DNA from: Marinicauda algicola
Lineage (GTDB): Bacteria; Pseudomonadota; Alphaproteobacteria; Caulobacterales; Maricaulaceae
Length of the DNA: 64,000 bases
NCBI RefSeq assembly: GCF_017161425.1
Contig: NZ_CP071057.1
Span: 1,178,001-1,242,000 of the forward strand
Direction: 5' to 3'
The notes beneath the pieces were generated by a model. It made no database searches. It worked only from the letters and a program-made list of their open reading frames with translations, and had not been told where the DNA came from. This document shows positions 43,518 through 53,343 of this stretch, one piece after another. Within the stretch, counting starts at the first letter, position 1. Each line of letters opens with the position of its first letter. Both the position numbers and the translations under genes were made by a program.

Positions 43518-43526
43518 CGAATGACC

Positions 43527-44357
43527 CTAGCTCCGGAAGAAGGACAGGATGGACTGCGGCGCGGCATTGGCGATGCCGAGCGCCTGGATCCCGAGCTGCT
43601 GCTTGGTCTGCACAGCCTGGAGCCTTGCGCTTTCCTTCGCCAGGTCCGCGTCGACGAGATTGCCGATCCCCTTTTCCAGAGCGTCGGACAGTTTGGTGAC
43701 GAACGAGTCGTGGATCTCGAGGGCCTTGGACTTGGTCCCCAGACGTGCGAGCGCCTGGTTCACGTTGTCCAGCGAGGTCTCGAGCTGACCTGCGATCGTG
43801 CTCGCGGCGGTCGCGGTCGAGAACGAGGAGGTCGAGGTAATGGTCACGATGGAGCCCGACAGAGAGAGGTTCTCGTCGGCCACCGTGATCGTGTTCGAGC
43901 CGTCCTGGTTCGCCAGCGCGACGAAGCCGTTGGTCGAGTTGTTGATGAGGTTGACGCCGTTGAACTCCGCATTCGACACGATCGTGGAGATCTGGTCGCG
44001 CAGGGCCTTGTAGTCTTCGTTCAGGGCCGAACGGGACGCGGTATCCAGCGATGCGTCGGATGCGGCGAGCGCCTTCTCCTTCATCTCGATGAGCAGGTCG
44101 GAAATCGCCTCGCCGGCAGCGAGCGCGACATCCACGGTCGCCATGCCCCGGTCCAGAGACTGCTGAACGGCCGAATAGCCCGACACCTGCGAACGCATGC
44201 GCTGAGCGATGGCGTAGATACCGCCATCGTCCTTCGCACCCGCCACCTCGAGGCCGGTATTGATGCGCGTCTGAATCTCAGACAGCTCCATATTCGTCTT
44301 GTTCAGGTTCTGGAGGGCGACCATCGCCCCCGGGTTGGTGTTCACCGAAGTGGTCAT
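43527..44357 (-). CDS. Flagellin 3
   Basis: This 276-residue flagellin starts MTTSVNTNPGAMVALQNLNK. It has INTGLEVAGAKDDGGIYAIAQ, ISDLLIEMKEKALAASD and LVDADLAKESARLQAVQTKQQLGIQALGIANA. The middle includes a Ser/Thr-rich SGSIVTITSTSSFSTATAAS stretch, a probable glycosylation target. The start at 44357 has GGAGG. It has a sigma-54 promoter 73 bp upstream and a strong terminator, so it is expressed as a single gene. It is closest in sequence to flagellin 2, which suggests a recent duplication of those two. Confidence 0.95.
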   Translation of the reverse strand: MTTSVNTNPGAMVALQNLNKTNMELSEIQTRINTGLEVAGAKDDGGIYAIAQRMRSQVSGYSAVQQSLDRGMATVDVALAAGEAISDLLIEMKEKALAASDASLDTASRSALNEDYKALRDQISTIVSNAEFNGVNLINNSTNGFVALANQDGSNTITVADENLSLSGSIVTITSTSSFSTATAASTIAGQLETSLDNVNQALARLGTKSKALEIHDSFVTKLSDALEKGIGNLVDADLAKESARLQAVQTKQQLGIQALGIANAAPQSILSFFRS

Positions 44358-44430
44358 TGTGGGGTTCCTCCGTTCTGGAAGCTGGAACGGCCGTTTTGGC
44401 CGGCGGACGTTTTGTCCTGCCCAGGCAAGC

Positions 44431-44444
44431 GCAAACCCCGTGCC
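44431..44444 (-). promoter_or_regulatory. Sigma-54 promoter of flagellin gene 3
   Basis: On the minus strand the sequence is CGGCACGGGGTTTGC, with GG-N10-GC. It matches the general consensus TGGCACG-N4-TTGC except for the first T. It lies 73 bp upstream of the start codon. Confidence 0.82.
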
Positions 44445-44559
44445 GGACCGGGCCGGAGAGTGGAGGAAAAACAGCCAATGAATCCCGCGACTTGAAATCT
44501 GCGCCGCGCGGCGCGCTCGGAACGCGACCAGATCGGCCGGAACGAATCTGCCGACCGGC

Positions 44560-44593
44560 AAAATCAAGGCCGCCCGGATGATCCGGACGGCCT
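44560..44593 (-). terminator. Terminator after flaF
   Basis: An imperfect 12-bp stem (44567-44593) with a mismatch in each arm is followed on the minus strand by TTGATTTT. It begins 30 bp after the flaF stop and ends the flbT-flaF unit. Confidence 0.75.
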
Positions 44594-44622
44594 CTGGGTC
44601 AAGCCTGGAATTGCGCTTGCGG

Positions 44623-44994
44623 TCAGACCGCCTCGGCGTGGGCGGCCTGGGGCGCAAGGCCCTGCATGATTGTCTTGTTGATGTCGATGAGGGTCTCGAA
44701 ATCACTCTCCCCGCGCATCACCGCACTCGTTTCCTTCGAAACGAAGATGGCGAGCGAGATGATCGCCGCGCGAAGCCCTTCGGGCAGCTGGTTGCCGTCA
44801 CTGCCGCAGTCGGCAGCAAGCCCCGTCCACATACGCCTGTTCCAGTCGAGCGCGTCGGCGCGCTTCCTGATCTCGGTCGAGCCGGCATCTCGCGCCTCGA
44901 TGAGCGCGCGCGTGACCTGGCCGAACAGGCGGTATTCTGTCTCGCGTGGATTTTCGGCGCGGGCCGAGGCGGTCTGGTACGCACGATAGGACAT
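44623..44994 (-). CDS. flaF: Flagellar regulator FlaF
   Basis: This 123-residue FlaF begins [24 protein letters not shown] and contains [16 protein letters not shown] and [16 protein letters not shown], all characteristic. In Caulobacter FlaF promotes flagellin synthesis and acts as a flagellin secretion chaperone/activator opposite to FlbT. It follows flbT by 6 bp and so is co-transcribed with it. It sits directly upstream of the flagellin genes, as in other Caulobacterales. Confidence 0.93.
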   Translation of the reverse strand: MSYRAYQTASARAENPRETEYRLFGQVTRALIEARDAGSTEIRKRADALDWNRRMWTGLAADCGSDGNQLPEGLRAAIISLAIFVSKETSAVMRGESDFETLIDINKTIMQGLAPQAAHAEAV

Positions 44995-45000
44995 GGAGAC

Positions 45001-45411
45001 CTAGTCCTTGCTGCTGTGGGGCGCGATGCCCATGCGTTCGGCTTCGTAATTGATCAACTTCCGGCAGCGCAGGAGCGCCTTGTAGTACTCCCCGCTCATA
45101 ACCTCGCGGCTGATCGAAACGCATTCGGCGAGGATGTCCGGATTGGAGATCGCGCCCATGAACTCGGTCATGCGCACCACGAACTCGTCGTAGACGCGGT
45201 CCTCGGCCTGCGAGGACAGGTACATCATCATGACCGGGAAATAGATGCGCCGGGCCGGAGTGTTGGCCTCGTGCTCCTGCATGATGTCCTTCTCGCGCAG
45301 GACCGAGGCCTTGTTCTGGAGCACCAGCGTCGCCCGGCGATCGCCGTTCTCGACGACGGCACCGTTCAGCACGAAACGCTCGCCGGGTTTGAGGGACAAT
45401 TTCAGCGGCAT
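45001..45411 (-). CDS. flbT: Flagellin mRNA repressor FlbT
   Basis: This 136-residue FlbT starts MPLKLSLKPGERFVLNGAVVENGDRRATLVLQN and continues with REKDIMQEHEANTPARRIYFPVMMMYL, close to the Caulobacter protein. FlbT binds flagellin mRNA leader and destabilises it until the hook-basal body is finished. The start is set by the family at 45411; a longer frame upstream reads into non-conserved sequence. It heads the flbT-flaF unit and is divergent from the FlmG-like gene across 206 bp in which I could not identify a clear sigma-54 site. Confidence 0.93.
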   Translation of the reverse strand: MPLKLSLKPGERFVLNGAVVENGDRRATLVLQNKASVLREKDIMQEHEANTPARRIYFPVMMMYLSSQAEDRVYDEFVVRMTEFMGAISNPDILAECVSISREVMSGEYYKALLRCRKLINYEAERMGIAPHSSKD

Positions 45412-45617
45412 GGCGGCGCGGTCTCCATCGAGATCTGGGCGCAGGACCAAGATTTGGCCCGGCTGGCTGAAGGCAGAGTGAAAGAACACGGTGAACAAAG
45501 AGTTTCGCGCACCGCGGCAGGTGTGCCCCTGCCCCTCGCCGATGATTAGCGAAACCTTAAGCGAAACGGCGCTCCATCGGCCAGCACAGAATTGTTTCAC
45601 CTGTCCCGGAGCATGCC

Positions 45618-47405
45618 ATGACGGCCCTGATCGATCTCAATGCCGAGCTCGCCGCCGGTGCCGAACTCCAGAAGAATGCCGCCAAGGGTGCGGCATCGGT
45701 CGCCACGAAAGCCAATCTGGAGAAGGTGCTGGCCCAGGCTCCGGCCGATCAGGCCCCGCCCAAGCTCGCCGGCCTGCTGAAGCGCGCGGTGCGCATGATC
45801 GACCAGAAGGGCCCGGCCGAAGGCGCACGCATCGCGCTCAAGGCCCTCGATCTCGCCCCGGAGCACCCGCTGTCCAATCACGTCATGGCGCTGTGCCTGG
45901 AGCGCCTTGGCCGGCTTTCGAAATCGCTCGAATTCTACGAGCGCGCCTGGCGGCTCGACCCGAAGAACCCGGAAATCTACCAGAATCTCGGCATGGTCGC
46001 CTGGAAGCTCGACATGCTGGACGCCGCGGAGAAATTCATCCGGCTCTTCGCCCAGATGGCTCCGGACAGCGCTGCCGCCGCGATCAACCTGTCGGGCGTG
46101 CTGCGCGACCAGGGCAAGTTCTCCGATGCGATCGAACTGCTGCGCGCCGCGATCTACCGCGCACCGGACAATGCCGAACTGTGGAACTCGCTCGGCACGG
46201 TGTTGCTCGAGGCCGGCGATCCCGAGCAGGCCGCCACCTTCTATCTCGAAGCGCTGCGCCTGAAGGAGGGCTTCTCGCGGGCCCATCACAACCTTGCCTA
46301 CACGCTGGAACTGCGCGGCGACGTGGAGGGCGCGGTCGAGCACTTCAAGAAGGCGCTGGAAAACCCGCAAAGCGAGACCGACCGCATCACGATGGAGCAT
46401 GGCCTCGCGCTCACCACGCTCGCGCTGGGCAAGCTCGAGGAGGGCTGGCAGCGCTATGCGATCCGCCTCAACCCTCAGTTCGAGGCCTCCACCTTCTTCC
46501 AGTACGGCGGCAAGATGTGGGACGGTGCCGACCCTGCGGCGCTGGCCGGCAAGACGGTGCTGGTCAGCGGCGAGCAGGGCCTCGGCGACGAGATCATGTT
46601 CGCCCAGATGCTGCCGGACATCATCGAGGCCGTCGGGCCGGACGGCGAGGTGCGCCTGGCCACGGAACGCCGGCTGGTCGCGCTGATGCAGCGCTCCTTC
46701 CCGCAGGTGAAGGTCGCCTGCCACTACACCGTCAGCCGGGAGGGGCGCGAATTCCGTTTCGCCCCGGATCTGACGAAGGACGGCAAGGTCGACCTGTGGT
46801 TTCCCATCGCCAACGCCTGCCGCAGCTTCCGCACCCGCTTCGAGGACTTCGCGGAGGGCGCCTTCCTGACCGCCGATGAGGAACTGGTCGAGCAGTTCCG
46901 CGCCCAGCTCGCCGGCTTCGGGCCGGGGCTCAAGGTGGGCCTGCTCTGGAAATCGCTGAAGATGACGGCCAAGCGCACGAAGTTCTTTTCCGGCTTCGAG
47001 GCATGGAAGCCGGTGCTGACCTTGCCCGGTATCGAGTTCGTCAATCTCCAGTACGGCGAGGTCGCCGCCGAGCTGGCGCGCGCGAAGACCGAGTTCGGCG
47101 TGACCATCCACCAGCCGGAAGGCCTGGATCTCAAGGACGATCTCGATCACGTGGCCGCGCTGGGCACGGCCTGCGATCTCGTCGTGGGCCCGATGAACGC
47201 GACGATCAACCTCACCGCGGCGAGCGGCGGCCGTGCGATCGTCATCCAGAACCAGCGCCGCACCTGGGTGAACATGGGCCAGGACCGCCTGCCCTGGTAT
47301 CCGCAGATCGAGGTGGTCTATTCCGACGCCTTCGGCAACTGGGGGTCGCTGATGGATTCCCTGGCCGCACGCCTGTCCCGGGAAGCACGGTCCGCAGCGG
47401 CCTGA
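45618..47405 (+). CDS. flmG: TPR-containing flagellin glycosyltransferase, FlmG type
   Basis: This 595-residue soluble protein has six or so tetratricopeptide repeats between residues ~50 and 280, including AWRLDPKNPEIYQNLGMVAW, AIYRAPDNAELWNSLGTVLL and ALRLKEGFSRAHHNLAYTLE. A C-terminal GT-B-like domain follows, with VLVSGEQGLGDEIMFAQMLPDI and VGLLWKS. In Caulobacter FlmG the TPR part binds flagellin and the GT part transfers pseudaminic acid. The location beside flbT and the flagellins supports the same role here. The start has GGAG 8 bases upstream. The assignment rests on architecture and context. Confidence 0.85.
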   Translation: MTALIDLNAELAAGAELQKNAAKGAASVATKANLEKVLAQAPADQAPPKLAGLLKRAVRMIDQKGPAEGARIALKALDLAPEHPLSNHVMALCLERLGRLSKSLEFYERAWRLDPKNPEIYQNLGMVAWKLDMLDAAEKFIRLFAQMAPDSAAAAINLSGVLRDQGKFSDAIELLRAAIYRAPDNAELWNSLGTVLLEAGDPEQAATFYLEALRLKEGFSRAHHNLAYTLELRGDVEGAVEHFKKALENPQSETDRITMEHGLALTTLALGKLEEGWQRYAIRLNPQFEASTFFQYGGKMWDGADPAALAGKTVLVSGEQGLGDEIMFAQMLPDIIEAVGPDGEVRLATERRLVALMQRSFPQVKVACHYTVSREGREFRFAPDLTKDGKVDLWFPIANACRSFRTRFEDFAEGAFLTADEELVEQFRAQLAGFGPGLKVGLLWKSLKMTAKRTKFFSGFEAWKPVLTLPGIEFVNLQYGEVAAELARAKTEFGVTIHQPEGLDLKDDLDHVAALGTACDLVVGPMNATINLTAASGGRAIVIQNQRRTWVNMGQDRLPWYPQIEVVYSDAFGNWGSLMDSLAARLSREARSAAA

Positions 47406-47484
47406 CCCTGCCCCTTGCCGAAAGAGCCCGCTTCGCTAGGGTTTGGCATGGAGACACAAGGGCCGGCCCGCGAAGGAAATTTCG

Positions 47485-48330
<846 letters not shown>

Positions 48331-48400
48331 GGCCTCGCGCAGCCTGCGTGACCGCATGTCTTCCCGGCACAGTCCGCTGCTAGCCTGCTGCGGTCTCCCG

Positions 48401-48919
48401 CTACTCGGCCGTTCTTTGCATCTGCATGACCGCAGCCGGCTGCCACTGCGCGTCCGGGCTGGCGCGCGTGTCGATCTCCACCACCAGCGTGTCGGCGTCG
48501 AAGCGGGTCCAGCGGCTGCGCCTCAGAGCCGGACCGGGCGCATCCTCGCCAAGTCCGCTCTGTGCTAGGAGTTCCGGATCCGGGCTGAACACCGCGCCCT
48601 CGCCGCCGGTCTGCGAGCGCATGAATTCGTAGTCTAGCACGGCCTCGCCGCCGGCGGAGAACTCCACCCAGGCCCCGAGATCGGGCCGGTAGGCCCAGCT
48701 GACGAACTCGCGCCCCGCCGGACCGTCGAGAAAGCCGCCGGTCATGCAGCCTCCGGCCATCGGCCAGCCCTGCCATGAAATCTCGGCCGGTTCACCGCCG
48801 GTCGGTCTCACCTCGCCGGCCCAGATGCCCTGCAGGGCGGAGAAGGCGTTCTCCTGGCCGCCCGGGCACGCGCTCGCGGCGAGCTGGGCCGCCAGAGCGG
48901 CCGTCAACAGCACGGTCAT
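48401..48919 (-). CDS. DUF6265-like small exported protein
   Basis: This 172-residue protein has a hydrophobic signal ending AASAC. The body has FSALQGIWAGEVRPTGGEP, WPMAGGCMTGGF, LGAWVEFSAGGEAVLDYEF and RSRWTRFDADTLVVEID, a lipocalin-like beta-rich pattern shared with DUF6265 proteins. The function is unknown. The start is the ATG with GGGAGGAT upstream. It sits on the opposite strand between the MoxR and VWA genes, breaking an otherwise functional pair. Confidence 0.6.
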   Translation of the reverse strand: MTVLLTAALAAQLAASACPGGQENAFSALQGIWAGEVRPTGGEPAEISWQGWPMAGGCMTGGFLDGPAGREFVSWAYRPDLGAWVEFSAGGEAVLDYEFMRSQTGGEGAVFSPDPELLAQSGLGEDAPGPALRRSRWTRFDADTLVVEIDTRASPDAQWQPAAVMQMQRTAE

Positions 48920-49004
48920 GGCTCGTATCCTCCCTTCTGACGGGCTTTCTTGCCACGCGCCCATGAACGCCTATCCTCGCCGCGTCAGCAAGAGCGAAGC
49001 CGTC

Positions 49005-50183
49005 ATGTTCCACCGCTTCTTCACCGAGCTCCGCGCGGCGAAAATCCCGGTTTCGACCCGGGAGTACCTCACCCTGCTCGAGGCCCTCGACAAGGGGGCG
49101 ATCGGCCCCTCGATCGACGAGTTCTATGCCGTCAGCCGGGCGGCACTGGTCAAGGACGAGAGGAATTTCGACAAGTTCGACAAGGTCTTCGCCCATATCT
49201 TCGAAGGCGTCGAGGCGCTCGGCGACCTGTTCGGCAAGGAGGAGATCCCCGAGGACTGGCTGCGCGCCGAAATGGCGCGTCATCTCACGCCGGAGGAGAT
49301 GGCCGAGATCGAGGCCATGGACTTCGACGAGCTGATGAAGACCCTCAGGGAGCGCCTCGCCGAGCAGAAGGAGCGCCACGAGGGCGGCAACAAGTGGATC
49401 GGCACCGGGGGGACGAGCCCGTACGGCCACTCGGGCTGGAACCCGGCCGGTGTCCGCATCGGCGGAAGCTCGAAGAACAAGCGCGCGGTGAAGGTCTGGG
49501 AGAACCGCCGCTTCAAGGATCTCGATTCCGAGCGCGAACTCGGCACGCGAAATCTGAAGGTCGCCCTGCGCCGCCTGCGTCACTTCGCCCGCGAGGGCGC
49601 GCACGAGGAGCTCGATCTCGATTCCACGATCCGGGCGACAGCGCGGGAGGGCTATCTCGACGTCAAGATGCGTCCCGAACGGCGCAATGCGGTCAAGGTG
49701 CTGGTCCTGTTCGACGTCGGCGGATCGATGGACCCGTATATCGAGCTCACCGAGAAGCTGTTCTCAGCCGCACGCGGCGTCTTCAAGAATCTGGAATACT
49801 TCTACTTCCACAACTGCCCGTACGAGGCGCTGTGGAAATCGAACCTGCGGCGCAGGAGCGAGACGACGCCGACCTTCGACATCCTCCACAAGTACCCCAG
49901 CGACTGGAAGGTGGTCATCGTCGGGGACGCCTCGATGGCACCCTACGAGATAACCCACCCCGGCGGCTCCGTGGAAGGCTGGAACGCGGAAGCCGGGGGG
50001 ACGTGGCTCAGGCGCATCGTGGAGACCTACCCTCACCTCGTCTGGCTCAACCCGCAGCCGGAGAACTGGTGGCCGCACACCTATTCCATTCAGCTCATCC
50101 GCGAGATCGTCGGACCCGAGCGCATGTTCCCGCTCACTCTCGACGGCGTGGACAAGGCCATGAAGGAACTGGCGAAGCGCTAG
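49005..50183 (+). CDS. VWA-domain protein, CoxE-like (MoxR partner)
   Basis: This 392-residue protein has an N-terminal helical region (FHRFFTELRAAKIPVSTREYLTLLEAL) shared with CoxE/YeaD-type proteins, a glycine-rich linker (GTGGTSPYGHSGWNP), and a C-terminal von Willebrand A domain with the MIDAS motif DVGGSMD. FHNCPYEALW and VVIVGDASMAPYEI follow. It would act with the MoxR ATPase at 47485-48330. The start is ambiguous: the ATG at 49005 gives the conserved N-terminus, and the ATG at 48963 would add 14 residues. Confidence 0.85.
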   Translation: MFHRFFTELRAAKIPVSTREYLTLLEALDKGAIGPSIDEFYAVSRAALVKDERNFDKFDKVFAHIFEGVEALGDLFGKEEIPEDWLRAEMARHLTPEEMAEIEAMDFDELMKTLRERLAEQKERHEGGNKWIGTGGTSPYGHSGWNPAGVRIGGSSKNKRAVKVWENRRFKDLDSERELGTRNLKVALRRLRHFAREGAHEELDLDSTIRATAREGYLDVKMRPERRNAVKVLVLFDVGGSMDPYIELTEKLFSAARGVFKNLEYFYFHNCPYEALWKSNLRRRSETTPTFDILHKYPSDWKVVIVGDASMAPYEITHPGGSVEGWNAEAGGTWLRRIVETYPHLVWLNPQPENWWPHTYSIQLIREIVGPERMFPLTLDGVDKAMKELAKR

Positions 50184-50381
50184 AGGGCAAAGCTCGAGTC
50201 TCCCAAGCCTTCGCGAGCCTGCCGTTCTCCGGTGATGGTGAGCTTCGCCCCGGGCAACGATGTCCCAAGGCGCCAACGCTTCAGAAGACGGCGCCGGTCA
50301 GGCATGGGTGGCCCGGCCGGACCGGGCCATGATTGCCTTCGGGTGCCGAGTGCGCATTGGCCGGCAAGACGCCCTGCCCCC

Positions 50382-50867
50382 TCAGCTGCGATGCTCGGCC
50401 CCGGCTTTCAGCCGCAGCCAGCGCACGAGGCCCCAGGCGGTCGCCTCGTGCCGCATCCGGGCGATCGCCTCGAGGGGGGTCAGCCACACCAGCGCATGAT
50501 CGAGCTCGATCTTTCCTCCGTCTTCGCGGCTGCGTTCGACGGTGAAATAGCGGGCGTGGTTGAGCACGCGCCGTCCGCCCGGCTTCTCCCAATAGTGCCA
50601 TGCCGAGCCGAGCAGACCCACGGGCCTCACGCCGAGCCCGGTCTCCTCGCGGTATTCGCGCACGAGCGCGTCCTCGCTCGTCTCGCCCGGCTCCAGCGCA
50701 CCGCCCGGCAGGTCGTACTGGGTGCGTGCGGTCTCGCCGGTGATCGCGACGACGGCGATTTCCCCGGCAGAATTCGTCAGAAGCCCGTAGGCCGCATCGC
50801 GTGGCACATAATCGCCGCCGGGTTCGGGCCGGCCGAAAACCGGTTCGCCTGGGGCGGGCTCGGCCAT
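50382..50867 (-). CDS. Nudix hydrolase
   Basis: This 161-residue Nudix protein has the full box, GGALEPGETSEDALVREYREETGLGV in sequence (GX5EX7REUXEEXGU), at residues ~55-80. Nudix enzymes hydrolyse nucleoside diphosphates linked to another moiety; the substrate is not predictable here. AAGGAGG precedes the ATG. It follows the GST-like gene on the same strand by 12 bp, so the two are probably co-transcribed. Confidence 0.9.
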   Translation of the reverse strand: MAEPAPGEPVFGRPEPGGDYVPRDAAYGLLTNSAGEIAVVAITGETARTQYDLPGGALEPGETSEDALVREYREETGLGVRPVGLLGSAWHYWEKPGGRRVLNHARYFTVERSREDGGKIELDHALVWLTPLEAIARMRHEATAWGLVRWLRLKAGAEHRS

Positions 50868-50879
50868 GCGGGGCCTCCT

Positions 50880-51491
50880 TCAGCTTGGCTCCATCTGGGC
50901 ATGCGCGATGCCGAGATCGCTCTCGACCCGGCGAACCCAGCCGCCCACCGCCGGGAACTCCGACAGGTCGAACCCGCCTTCGTGGGCAAGGCGCGTGTAG
51001 GCCACCAGCGCGATGTCGGCGAGCGAGAGCGCCTCGTCCACGAAGTAATCGCGCGCGATCAGGCGCAGTTCCATGACACCGAGCGCGCGGCGCCCCCTGG
51101 CCATCAGATCGGGATCGATCTCGGAATCGGCCTTGTTCAGGAAGCGCTTCTGGTACCGGCGTACGGCGATGTAGGGCTCGTGGGAATACTGTTCCCAGAA
51201 CAGCCACTCCATCATCTTCGCCCGGTCGAAGGGATCGGCGGGCACGAGATCTGAGCCTTCAGCAAGATACAGCAGGATGGCGTTGGACTGCGCGAGCGTG
51301 CGCCCGTCGGGCCGCTCCAGCACCGGCACCTGGCCGGCAGGGTTGAGCGCCAGGAAATTCTCCCGGCGGGTCTCGCCGGAGGTGACGTCGATATCGATCC
51401 AGTCGTGCGCGAGGCCGAGGCGCTCGGCCGTCCACTTCACCTTCAGGCAATTGCCGCTGCGCGTGTCGCCGTAAATCCGAAACCGGTCCAT
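50880..51491 (-). CDS. Glutathione S-transferase family protein
   Basis: This 203-residue GST has IYGDTRSGNCLKVKWTAERLG (active-site helix with SGNCxKV), LNPAGQVPVLERPDGRTL and LAQSNAILLYLAEGSD in the glutathione site. A helical C-domain follows with LSLADIALVAYTRLA. The start is set at the ATG of MDRF, which has GGAGG at 6 bases; an ATG two codons earlier abuts that site. It leads a two-gene unit with the Nudix gene. The substrate is unknown. Confidence 0.85.
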   Translation of the reverse strand: MDRFRIYGDTRSGNCLKVKWTAERLGLAHDWIDIDVTSGETRRENFLALNPAGQVPVLERPDGRTLAQSNAILLYLAEGSDLVPADPFDRAKMMEWLFWEQYSHEPYIAVRRYQKRFLNKADSEIDPDLMARGRRALGVMELRLIARDYFVDEALSLADIALVAYTRLAHEGGFDLSEFPAVGGWVRRVESDLGIAHAQMEPS

Positions 51492-51645
51492 CGCCATCCT
51501 CCGACTCGATCCGCTTCGTGCCAGTTTACGCTCCCCCGGGGCCGTGCACAGCACACCGCTCAGAGCCGGTGTGTCCCGGGACTTCAACGCGCCCGCCACC
51601 CCTCCTATAACGCCCCGGTGTGACCGGTTCGAGAAGGACGCCGCC

Positions 51646-51972
51646 ATGATCGATCTCAACGCGCTCGATGCGCGCACCCGGCCGCAGGACTGCGCCTCGA
51701 TGGAGGAGGTCCGCGACGGGGTCGACCGGCTGGACCGCGCCCTGGTCGCGCTGATCGCCGAGCGTACGCGCTACATGGACGCGGCCGCGCGCATCAAGCC
51801 GCACCGCGGCACCGTGCGCGACGAGACGCGGATCGAGGACGTCCTGACCAAGGTGCTCGCCGAGGCACGCCGGGCCGGCCTGCCGCGCGAGATCGCCGAG
51901 CCGGTCTGGCGCGAACTGGTCGAGCGCTCGATCGCCTACGAGTTCGAGGTGTGGGACCGCACGCGCGCCTAG
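51646..51972 (+). CDS. Chorismate mutase, AroQ type
   Basis: This 108-residue monofunctional AroQ-class protein has CASMEEVRDGVDRLDRALVALIAERTRYMDAAARIKP, matching the first helix with the catalytic Arg (residue ~23) and the Arg and Lys of the second segment. It would convert chorismate to prephenate, the first step to Phe and Tyr. AAGGA lies upstream of the ATG. It converges on the HPt gene with a 4-bp overlap of the stops. The nearby tyrosine-catabolism genes are a coincidence of context rather than a pathway link. Confidence 0.85.
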   Translation: MIDLNALDARTRPQDCASMEEVRDGVDRLDRALVALIAERTRYMDAAARIKPHRGTVRDETRIEDVLTKVLAEARRAGLPREIAEPVWRELVERSIAYEFEVWDRTRA

Positions 51973-52298
51973 CGCGGGCGTTCGGCGAGCACCTGCCCGA
52001 TCCGGGCAAGGGTTTCCCGAGCGCAGTCACGGATATGGCCGATCGCTTCGGGTTCCAGCGGACGCGCCTCGGCCTGTGCACAGGCTTCGCCGAGGGCAAA
52101 CGCACCGATGCCGCGTGCCGCGCCTTTCAGCGTGTGCACCGCCGCCTTGAAAGCCTCGCCGTCACCGGTCTCCATCATCCGGGCCAGACAGTTTTCGGTC
52201 TGGCTCGTGAACAAAGCAAACAGCTCGGCCTCCAGCGCCTCGTCCGCGGCGGTGTAGCGGGCCAGATGGTCGAGATCGAGGACGGGCGGACGGCTCAT
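51969..52298 (-). CDS. HPt phosphotransfer domain protein
   Basis: This 109-residue single-domain histidine phosphotransferase has the phospho-accepting histidine in AVHTLKGAARGIGA at residue ~54, followed by the usual second helix. It would relay phosphate between a hybrid kinase and a response regulator in the cytoplasm. No kinase or receiver is next to it. It does not have the two-domain layout of ChpT. Confidence 0.85.
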   Translation of the reverse strand: MSRPPVLDLDHLARYTAADEALEAELFALFTSQTENCLARMMETGDGEAFKAAVHTLKGAARGIGAFALGEACAQAEARPLEPEAIGHIRDCARETLARIGQVLAERPR

Positions 52299-52468
52299 GT
52301 GAAGCTCGCACGGCTGACGGGGAACCAGTCTCGCTCGCCCGCATTAACGTTATCCCAACGCGGAGTATGGCCCTGCGACCACAGTAGATGCGGGACCCTC
52401 AACCGCTGAGGGAGTTAACCTTGACCCCCCAGGCGCGGGGCTTCTAATGTCGCGCCGGCCTCGAGGGG

Positions 52469-52681
52469 ATGGCTGAAACTGGGGAAAATCTCGTGAATAT
52501 GGCGCGCGCCCTGATTGCGCTTGCGGCCTGGGGACAGCTCGTGGCTGCCGGTGCCCTGTCCGTCGCACTGGCGGAGACGGAAGTGCGCGCCGGCGGCTTC
52601 GTCGACCTTCTTCCGCTGGCGCTGCTCGCCGGTGCCGGGATCACCTTCTACGTGGCCCGCCTCGTCGCGGGCCGCGTGTGA
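52469..52681 (+). CDS. Small membrane protein of unknown function
   Basis: This ~70-residue protein has two hydrophobic segments (ARALIALAAWGQLVAAGALSVAL and LLPLALLAGAGITFYVARLV). I do not recognise a family. The ATG at 52469 lacks a well-spaced ribosome-binding site. The GTG at 52493 has GGGGA 8 bases upstream and may be the true start, giving 62 residues. It precedes a MaoC-type gene by 55 bp on the same strand. Confidence 0.5.
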   Translation: MAETGENLVNMARALIALAAWGQLVAAGALSVALAETEVRAGGFVDLLPLALLAGAGITFYVARLVAGRV

Positions 52682-52736
52682 GACCGGCTTCGACGTCTGC
52701 TTGACCGTCCGCGCGTATCGGTTTCAGATCGCGCGT

Positions 52737-53189
52737 ATGAGCATTCTCGACACCTACAAGAGCCGGATCGGCGAGACCCATCGCTCGGACTGGTTCCTCA
52801 TCGACCAGGACCGCGTCGACGCCTTTGCCGACGTGACGCTGGATCATCAGTTCATCCATGTCGATCCGGAGCGCGCGGCCAGGGAAACCCCGTTCGGCGG
52901 TCCGATCGCGCACGGTTTCCTTACCCTGTCCATGCTCAGCCATTTTGCGGGACAGGCCCTGCCGCCCTTTCCCGACAAGGTGATCGGCATCAATTACGGC
53001 TTCGACAAGGTGCGTTTCCTCAGCCCCGTGCGCGTCGGCTCGAAGCTGCGCGGCGTGTTCACGCTGAAGAGCGCGGAGGAAAGAAAGCCCGGCCAGATAC
53101 AGCTCGTCCAGGACTGCACCGTCGAGATCGAAGGCAGCGCGAGCCCGGCACTGGCCGCCCAGTGGCTGAGCCTGGTGGTGACGGGGTAG
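52737..53189 (+). CDS. MaoC-like (R)-enoyl-CoA hydratase/dehydratase
   Basis: This 150-residue hot-dog-fold protein has DQDRVDAFADVTLDHQFIHVDPERA, holding the catalytic Asp/His of the MaoC hydratase motif, then TPFGGPIAHGFLTLSMLSHF and YGFDKVRFLSPVRVGS. It resembles NodN/MaoC single-domain enzymes acting on acyl-CoA. The start is the ATG of MSILDTYK; the ribosome-binding site is weak. The downstream 150 bp to the MarR stop hold GC-rich short hairpins only. Confidence 0.85.
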   Translation: MSILDTYKSRIGETHRSDWFLIDQDRVDAFADVTLDHQFIHVDPERAARETPFGGPIAHGFLTLSMLSHFAGQALPPFPDKVIGINYGFDKVRFLSPVRVGSKLRGVFTLKSAEERKPGQIQLVQDCTVEIEGSASPALAAQWLSLVVTG

Positions 53190-53343
53190 GTCCGGACGCA
53201 GTCTCGGGACCCGCGTACACATCGGGCACCGGCCCCTTTGCGGCCCCTAGAGGGGAGGACAGGCCCGGCCCGCCGCTCCGGCCCCCAGGCGGGTCCGGGG
53301 ACAAGCGCCGCGGGACGGAAGGGGGGCGAAGCCCGGTCCCCTT

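Larger units (their letters stand above)
43161..43526. promoter_or_regulatory. Intergenic region between flagellins 3 and 2
   Basis: These 366 bp contain no gene. They hold the flagellin 3 terminator (43478-43517), an AT-rich stretch with several TTAA motifs (around 43414 and 43460) and the sigma-54 promoter of flagellin 2 (43237-43250). The AT-rich part between terminator and promoter is where a FlbD- or IHF-type activator could bind. Confidence 0.6.

Noticed and set aside
45412-45617. Sigma-54 promoter for flmG
   Set aside because: A TGGCCCGG on the plus strand near 45462 lacks the GC at the -12 position (TG instead).
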